Part shown: positions 7,701 to 11,768 of the stretch, one piece after another
How positions within the stretch are numbered: the stretch's first letter is position 1
Layout: each line of letters begins with the position of its first letter
DNA from: Spirogloea muscicola
Taxonomy: Eukaryota > Streptophyta > Zygnematophyceae > Spirogloeales > Spirogloeaceae
NCBI GenBank assembly: GCA_009602725.1
Contig: WELB01000172.1
Coordinates: 1 to 11,768, forward strand
Direction of reading: 5' to 3'
Length of the DNA stretch: 11,768 nucleotides
The notes under the pieces: generated by a model
What the model saw: the letters and a program-made list of their open reading frames with translations, nothing else
The model's database searches: none
What the model was told of the DNA's origin: nothing
Program-made: the position numbers and the translations under genes

Positions 7701-10700
7701 GTTGCATCAATCGCCTGGGGTGTCACACTTTCTTGAACACGGGATGCTTGAGAAGCTCATTGTGCGTGAGCAAGTAAGGTGCCACAATTTCAGAACAGAC
7801 AGTTGATAAGGTGCTACTTTATGATGATAATAGCAGCAGAAAATAATGGGATGTGATGTCGCAAGTGGTTGTGCTTTCCTGGAAGCCGTTTGCAGATTGG
7901 TAGCAGGACTAGCGGGATGCTTCTTGATATTCAGATATTGCTGTTCGTCTTGTGCAGCAATTTATCTCAAGATCCTCAACTGAAACAGCATATTGAAGAA
8001 GGTATGAGTGACAGTGACTTACCTCAATCTTTGACAAGTCGAGTACATCAGATATAAGAGCACACAGAGCACGACCGCTGATGCGCGCTGTTTCGACATA
8101 GTCTAGCTGGACTACGTCCAGCTTTGTGTCCTTCAGCAGGTTCAACATACCTGGCAACAATTCAGAGCAGTACCATTAATGTTGACAAAGGCACTGTTAG
8201 ATGGAAATAAATTACACATGCCATTAAGTGGCACACTCGTACAGACAACGGCATTTCCACGACAGCGTAGATTACAACTGAGAGATTGCAGCTAGCAATT
8301 CCATCTTTCTCTCAAGAAGCAAGATTAGTGTCTAGTCATGTCCTACCAATAATGCCGTTCATGGGCGTGCGCATCTCGTGCGACATGGTCGTCAGGAATG
8401 CGCCCTTTGCCATGGAGGCCATCTCCGCGGCCTGTTTGGCCAGCTTCATGTCATCCTTGAGCAGCTTCAGGCGCTCATAGCTGATTCTCATTGTCTCGAT
8501 GCCGCTGCTGGTCGCCCACATGATGTAGGCGCTCAGCGACGCAATGATAAGGGCAGCTCCTGCCCACTGGACGGCAGCCCTGGGAACGAAGCCTTGCCTG
8601 GTGAACCTGCACTTGTTCTTACACATGGTGCGGTGCATGTGAGAAAATGCCAGCAAAGACATGACCGATGCATGGGATGACTGCATGTGGGTGCAATGGC
8701 AGTACTTCAAGCTGTTCCCTGCAGTATACGAGGCATATGAGTGCCACGTACTTCAAGCGGTCTTTAGAGTGCCTCCTGACATCCCTTTAGGTTTAATATT
8801 GCATAGAAGAGACACCACAACGATGTCAACTAACGGACTGTCAATTGGTAATTATCCCACAGCCTGACCTGCACTCCAGTATGTAATCACGGTCGGGATT
8901 GAGGTCGAGGTCCAGCCGCACAGGGTAATGCTTGTGATCGTCCTCCAGGCTGGGCAGCTGCTGTGGCTTGCCCACCAACTGGGGCGCCTGAGGGTTTGTG
9001 GCATCCACCAGGCGAGCCACGACCTTCTCATGTTGGAAAGCACTCTTGTACTGTTGCTCCATGACCTGCTGAGCAACATCCAGCTCAAGGTGGGTTTTGC
9101 TGCGCTTTATGGCGCTTTCAACAAGGCCTGAACATCACTGTAACATCACATGGCTCGTCACATGGCTCTTGTTTGCCTGCTGCAAGCACTGCTTGACTGG
9201 TAATAGTGATTCAAGCTCAATCTGGGACGACCATGCATGCTCGTCACCTCGTTGAAGAGGATGCCCACAAGGAGCCAGCCCGCGAAAGTGGTCTTGTTCT
9301 CAGCGGCCGTCGAGGCTGATGGGGAAGGCGACCTGTACACGGGGAATGTTCCCAATGTAAGGATACCATACCCTCGGGAGCTTGGGTCCTGTATGGGTGC
9401 TGACAGCACCGGGGCTTGGCTCTCAGCTATAAGAAGAGGGTCGACGGCCTCCAAAACCCCTGAAATTCCAGGAGACGAAGATGTCAGAAAGAGCTGGGAT
9501 GGGCAAGCCCGCTTTGAAACTATGACTAGCTCTTGACGATTGCACACCGAGTTGCTTACACGGGCTGGACTTGTCGGTCTCGACTCGCACCTTTCGCGTC
9601 CGACAAGAATGGGAGGATAGGAAGACTGGGCCCCTTCTCTACCCTGTACAGGAAGATGAAGGCAGCGTACTCTTTGGCCGCCGGAAGGCAGCTGTTCTCA
9701 AAATATGATCGGAGGCAGGTGCCCATCCTTTTCTCAAAAGCTGGCCGCTCAGCCTGTGTCACCTTCTGCAGGAATGCCATGCCTGCATAACAAAGCATCT
9801 GTAAGCAGCGTCAAGTCTCTTCCAGTCACGATGATTACCACTGGTGGGAGTGGGGTGCTCCCAACCCGCCTAAGTACGCTGTAGCAGCCATTAGAGGGCA
9901 CTTCGAATGGCCACCTTCTCCTCTGAGAGCTGAGCTATGCAACACACATGACCTGTGTGCGACTCGCACCATTCAAGAGAGGCCTGTCATAAGCGGTGCT
10001 GTTGGCGAGTTGCTGAAACGTGTCCTCAGTCAGCGCTGACCTCCGCTTCTGCAGATAAAACTTGTTGATCATCTCCGTGAACAGCATCGCCCCGGAGCTG
10101 CGTGAAGAAACGGAGCAGCCATTGTGTCAGCAGCCCACCCTAACCCACTTCAAGTCAGGAGTAGCCATCTGAAAAGTATGCCCGTGTGGCAGTACAGGTC
10201 AAGCTCCTGGCGCTGGAGACGTAATGGCAGGTTGGATGACTTCCATTTTAAATGCCTTGGGCTTTGCTTGCTGATAGCTGTGCTGTTTTATCACCTCACT
10301 GTCAAGTGCGACACATGTAGCTACAGCAGAAACTACAGCAGGATGATGCAGGCTGCCGGATTCAGGCTACCGCAGGTTCTCACGGTATAGACGCACTACC
10401 AGAATTGCATGGAGGCGAGAGTCATATGCCACTCGCTTTTGCGGAGTGCACTACTTATCAACTTCATAGCCATGACAGCCTGCTGCACCTGGAGTGCTCA
10501 AAGGAAGTCTTGACATTGACGGCCCAGTCGCGGCATGCCAGCTCCAGCTGTCGGCGCTGGCCGGCATAGCTGGCACTGCTGACCTCGACGAGCACAGTGG
10601 CAGTTATGGCGAGGCCAACGGCGAGCCACAGCACGACGACCAAGCGCATGGTGGCCGCTGATGGCCAGTGGAACTGCAGCCACGAGGAGTGGATGACGGC

Positions 10701-10769
10701 ATTGTCACCATCAAGTCCTCCGCCATCCTCAATGGAGGACGGTGCCCGGACCGGCGCGCCAATGTCCAT
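4507..10769 (-). CDS. CHASE-domain hybrid histidine kinase, cytokinin receptor-like (CRE1/AHK family), 14 exons
   Basis: Membrane hybrid sensor kinase. Exons in transcript order: 10489-10769, 9970-10097, 9591-9782, 9248-9459, 8869-9068, 8347-8606, 8023-8150, 7565-7633, 7233-7331, 6754-7072, 6524-6613, 5423-6379, 5022-5296, 4507-4794. They sum to 3498 nt, or 1165 residues plus TAG, with consistent phases and GT-AG at every junction. Domains: TM1 about 42-64; CHASE about 95-320 ([16 protein letters not shown]); TM2 about 348-370; H box [11 protein letters not shown] with H414; N box [11 protein letters not shown]1 DTGLGIP (628-634); F box FKPFCQAD; G2 GGTGIGL (657-663); receiver-like domain about 720-960; receiver about 1010-1152 with D1018/D1019, acceptor D1068, T1113 and K1135. 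Between the N and G1 boxes lies TLSGYKA..SW..HLV, which I recognise from plant AHK receptors. Length matches Arabidopsis AHK2-4 (about 1040-1180). Cytokinin binding is inferred from family. The start and the exon 3/4 and 4/5 junctions are the weak points. Confidence 0.92.
4795..5021 (-). repeat. Intron 13 with (CA/TG)n and CG alternating tract
   Basis: A 227-nt intron that splits the receiver two codons after the phosphoacceptor Asp. On the plus strand it has CA runs at 4911-4921 and a strictly alternating purine-pyrimidine stretch of 24 nt at 4943-4966 (CA repeats, then GCGCGCGC, then CACAC). Such tracts are length-variable and can adopt Z-DNA. Reading through the intron would stop in frame and remove half of the receiver. 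Confidence 0.85.
5022..5296 (-). CDS. Receptor exon 13: first half of receiver domain
   Basis: Residues 979-1070. [15 protein letters not shown] carries the acidic pair D1018/D1019. Y-D-I-V-F-M-D-L-Q ends the exon with phosphoacceptor D1068, two codons before the donor CTCCAG|GTACAG. The acceptor is CAATCGCAG|GA. Confidence 0.95.
5297..5422 (-). other. Intron 12: stop-free, multiple of three
   Basis: 126 nt with donor GCAG|GTAAGA and acceptor TCGCAG|GA. It is exactly 42 codons with no in-frame stop, so retention would insert 42 residues, including a hydrophobic run ([14 protein letters not shown]), between the receiver-like and receiver domains. I call it an intron because the signals are strong and because plant receptors have no such hydrophobic segment there. 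Confidence 0.75.
5423..6379 (-). CDS. Receptor exon 12: G2 box and receiver-like domain
   Basis: Residues 660-979, the largest exon. [16 protein letters not shown] completes the ATP lid and [10 protein letters not shown] ends the kinase. The receiver-like domain begins [14 protein letters not shown] (D730, D731), matching V-D-x-x-P-V-R-x-x-V-T in plants. The acceptor region reads [11 protein letters not shown] (882-892), with no Asp after the hydrophobic strand; the late Lys is kept in L-L-K-P-L-R (K940). About 100 Ser/Gln-rich residues (773-876) are inserted between these parts. Confidence 0.93.
6524..6613 (-). CDS. Receptor exon 11: G1, F and start of G2 box
   Basis: Residues 630-660. G-L-G-I-P completes G1, I-F-K-P-F-C-Q-A-D is the F box, and T-R-T-H-G-G-T opens G2. 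The acceptor is CCTGCAG|GA and the donor GGCACAG|GTGACA. Phase 1 on both sides keeps the Gly codons intact after splicing. Confidence 0.95.
6754..7072 (-). CDS. Receptor exon 10: N box and family-specific insert
   Basis: Residues 524-630. It opens with the N box [13 protein letters not shown] (Asn 531 is the expected Mg-coordinating residue). A long variable stretch follows, containing T-L-S-G-Y-K-A and S-W-x-x-x-x-H-L-V, then [10 protein letters not shown] leading into G1. The long insert between the N and G1 boxes is a mark of CRE1/AHK receptors rather than of generic bacterial kinases. The donor is GACACAG|GTTGGT, phase 1. Confidence 0.93.
7233..7331 (-). CDS. Receptor exon 9: start of HATPase domain
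   Basis: Residues 491-523. [13 protein letters not shown] runs into [14 protein letters not shown], matching the family's G-D-P-x-R-F-R-Q just before the N box. The acceptor is TTGCACGGCAG|T and the donor TGTCAG|GTTAGC, phase 0. Confidence 0.92.
7565..7633 (-). CDS. Receptor exon 8: HisKA-HATPase linker (23 codons)
   Basis: A 69-nt micro-exon encoding residues 468-490, [14 protein letters not shown] and onward to V-L-S-M. This is the family block that follows K-I-E in plant receptors (A-G-x-L-E-L-E-x-V-x-F-D-L-R). The acceptor is GATGACACAG|G and the donor AGTATG|GTGAGC, both phase 0. It lies between introns of 389 and 233 nt. Confidence 0.9.
8023..8150 (-). CDS. Receptor exon 7: dimerisation helix of HisKA
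   Basis: Residues 425-467. It contains [24 protein letters not shown] and V-L-D-L-S-K-I-E, the second helix of the HisKA hairpin, with near-plant spacing. The acceptor is TTGTTGCCAG|GT and the donor the consensus ATTGAG|GTAAGT, phase 0. Confidence 0.95.
8347..8606 (-). CDS. Receptor exon 6: TM2, linker helix and phosphoacceptor His
   Basis: Residues 338-425. TM2 is [20 protein letters not shown] (about 348-367), followed by a charged coiled-coil linker ([16 protein letters not shown]) and the H box [13 protein letters not shown] with H414. The acceptor AAGTGCAG|G and donor TTATTG|GTAGGA both fit; the Arg codon is split across the upstream intron. Confidence 0.95.
8869..9068 (-). CDS. Receptor exon 5: CHASE C-terminal strand and stalk to TM2
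   Basis: Residues 272-338. [11 protein letters not shown] matches plant V-H-V-Y-D-I-T-N, and [14 protein letters not shown] matches the pre-TM2 C-R pair. The donor is GAGTGCAG|GTCAGG (phase 2). The acceptor is a tandem GCTCAGCAG, so one Gln (272) may be included or skipped. The pyrimidine tract before it is weak. An alternative acceptor at 9128 works only with the poor donor CATG|GTCGTC at 9232/9231; it adds 25 residues and spoils the CHASE alignment. Confidence 0.75.
9248..9459 (-). CDS. Receptor exon 4: CHASE core, second half
   Basis: Residues 201-271. The acceptor GGAATTTCAG|GG is preceded by a pyrimidine-rich run and a CTGAC branch-point-like site about 27 nt upstream. Family motifs are A-P-V-L-S-A-P (compare the AHK A-V-L-T-S-P), G-T-F-P-V-Y-R (237-243; plant L-T-F-P-V-Y-K) and [12 protein letters not shown] (259-270; plant T-A-G-Y-L-G-G-A-F-D). 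The donor is AACGAG|GTGACG. The last block is clearly diverged from plants, which bears on ligand specificity. Confidence 0.78.
9591..9782 (-). CDS. Receptor exon 3: CHASE core, first half
   Basis: Residues 137-201. The acceptor is TTTGTTATGCAG|G. Family motifs seen are [17 protein letters not shown] and K-E-Y-A-A-F-I-F (compare E-R-x-x-F-E and E-Y-A-P-V-I-F in AHKs). I end the exon at AAAG|GTGCGAGTCG, because this 10-base intron start is identical to that of the preceding intron and because it keeps an Asp (D198) near the position of the adenine-contacting Asp of AHK4. A shorter version ending at 9643 (AGG|GTAGAG) paired with an acceptor at 9494 is also in frame and would be six residues shorter. 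Confidence 0.75.
9970..10097 (-). CDS. Receptor exon 2: CHASE N-terminal part
   Basis: Residues 94-137. The acceptor is TTTCTTCACGCAG|C and the donor TTGAATG|GTGCGAG. It carries the conserved CHASE block A-L-T-E-D-T-F (115-121) and [11 protein letters not shown] (127-137), equivalent to the plant T-A-F-E-R-P-L-L-S-G block. It aligns without a gap to the AHK region joining the long stalk helix to the PAS-like core. The intron upstream (10098-10488, 391 nt) holds nothing else recognisable. Confidence 0.88.
10489..10769 (-). CDS. Receptor exon 1: N-terminus, TM1, start of CHASE stalk
   Basis: Encodes residues 1-94 (last codon split, phase 2). About 40 polar, acidic residues are followed by a clear membrane segment, [20 protein letters not shown] (41-60), and then the stalk [11 protein letters not shown], which matches the post-TM1 region of AHK proteins. 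The donor is CTCCAG|GTGCAG. I chose the ATG at 10769-10767 because it is the first Met in this frame; the frame is open upstream to a TGA at 10929-10931 without another Met. The bases just before the ATG (CAACTCAG) also look like a splice acceptor, so an upstream coding exon is possible. An internal Met at residue 41 is a second candidate start. Confidence 0.72.
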
Positions 10770-11654
10770 CTGAGTTGTTGGTAGCGATCCGGAGCGCCAT
10801 ATTCCCTGTGAGATTCCAGGCTCGCAACCACCTCTGTCTGCTGGCCGTTCGACGCCCAGCAGCCTGCCACCAGCAGACGCTGGAACAGCGGCAGCCTGGA
10901 CGAGGAGGACGGATTGTGGCCAGCGTGGTCAGACGAGAGAGCAGCACGAATTGCTGCAAAGTAAGACCGTCTGGCGCTTTTTGGTGCACGGGCTGAGATC
11001 ACAATGCCAGCTTCCTTTGCAGGCCTTTGATGCCGCGCTGGGCGGGCTCCAGAGCGCTGCACCTGACGATGATGGCCCGCCGCCCAGGACGCTCTGTACG
11101 ACGACGCAACCGCCTCCGGCTGCTCTGTCGCCGCCTCCTTGACGTCCAGGACGACCTCGGACGCTGCGGCCGGAGGCCGGCCCATCTACGCAGCCGGCCG
11201 GCTCCGCTTGCCAGGACTCCCCAGAGCACCTGTCATCGGGAGCTCGTTGAACCGCAGGCGTCGCCCCACATCGCGAACGAATGGGCGGCGCTCGTCACGC
11301 CGGCGCTGCTGGCAGGCAAGCGGCGGCGGCTCGGCGGGGGCTGCTGGCTCGGCAGGTGCGAGAGGGTTTGGACGTGGGTGCATGCGAGGGCGAGGGGTGC
11401 GGCTGCTTGATGGCGGAAGAGCGGCTGTGGAAGCCAGCCAGGAGGTGCATGCGGACGGCTTCGTGACGATGTCAGCGGAGGCGCAGGCCAGGCAGGCAGG
11501 GGGGCGCTCGAGTAACCCCGAGTCGGCTGTGGGGAGTCGGACGGGCGTGGGCCGGCGCCGCGCGGAATATCGCGGCGCCGGCGTTGGCGGGCATGATCGC
11601 GCTCCGCGAGAGGCCGCCGTGGCTGGGCAAGGCGGATATCATGGGCAAGAGGCC
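10770..11654 (-). promoter_or_regulatory. GC-rich 5' flank of receptor gene (5' UTR/promoter, possible upstream exon)
   Basis: Markedly more GC- and CpG-rich than the rest of the window, as is common near algal transcription starts. Long open frames exist in several overlapping phases (up to 193 codons), which is expected at high GC. None matches a known domain, and they are Arg/Pro/Ala-rich in every phase. A good acceptor-like site (TTACTTTGCAG, minus strand, ending 10954) hints that an upstream 5' exon or 5' UTR intron may exist. No TATA box was identified. Confidence 0.4.
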
Positions 11655-11768
11655 CAAGCGGGGAGGGAGGGAGGGGAGCCGCGTGAGGGGGGCGGGGAAA
11701 GGGGAGAGAGGGGGGGGGCGAGAGGGAGAGAGGGAGAGGGCGAGAGGGAGAGAGGGCGAGGGAGAGAG
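11655..11768 (+). repeat. Purine-rich GA low-complexity tract
   Basis: About 110 nt almost entirely G and A, with irregular repeats of GAGAGGGAGAGAGGG-type units and occasional C, running to the window edge. On the receptor's coding strand this is a CT-rich tract about 0.9 kb upstream of the start codon. Confidence 0.9.

Noticed and set aside
4507-10769. Bacterial origin or recent horizontal transfer of the sensor kinase
   Set aside because: Thirteen introns and plant-specific inserts argue for long residence in a eukaryotic genome of the green lineage.
10604-11185. 193-codon open frame on the minus strand upstream of the receptor
   Set aside because: It overlaps receptor exon 1 in another frame in GC-rich DNA, where all frames stay open; the peptide is low-complexity Arg/Ala/Ser with no domain. 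An upstream exon may hide here, but this frame is not evidence for it.

Overview
The window looks like nuclear DNA of a green-lineage eukaryote, most likely a green alga. The evidence is one intron-rich gene on the minus strand with GT-AG introns. Its product has the full domain order and family-specific sequence blocks of the plant CRE1/AHK cytokinin receptors. There are no operons, Shine-Dalgarno sites or closely packed ORFs. The clade cannot be fixed from this window; a trebouxiophyte or streptophyte alga would both fit.

Layout: positions 1 to about 4500 hold no gene I can support. This part carries about ten degenerate copies, in both orientations, of a short repeat built round a stem-loop (core GGGCTGG-loop-CCAGCCC). 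Positions 4507-10769 (minus strand) hold the receptor gene. I reconstruct 14 exons and 13 introns encoding about 1165 residues: a short cytosolic N-terminus, TM1, a CHASE ligand-binding domain, TM2, a histidine kinase (H414), a receiver-like domain without its acceptor Asp, and a C-terminal receiver (acceptor D1068). Positions 10770-11768 are the GC-rich 5' flank, ending in a purine-rich (GA) low-complexity tract at the window edge.

How it works: in the plant family the CHASE domain binds cytokinin on the lumenal or outer side of the membrane. The kinase then autophosphorylates the His and passes phosphate to the Asp of the C-terminal receiver, and on to HPt proteins and response regulators. 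None of those partners is encoded here. Exon boundaries come from reading frame, GT-AG signals, intron phase and remembered family alignment, not from transcripts. The least certain are the N-terminal start, the exon 3/4 junction and the exon 4/5 junction.
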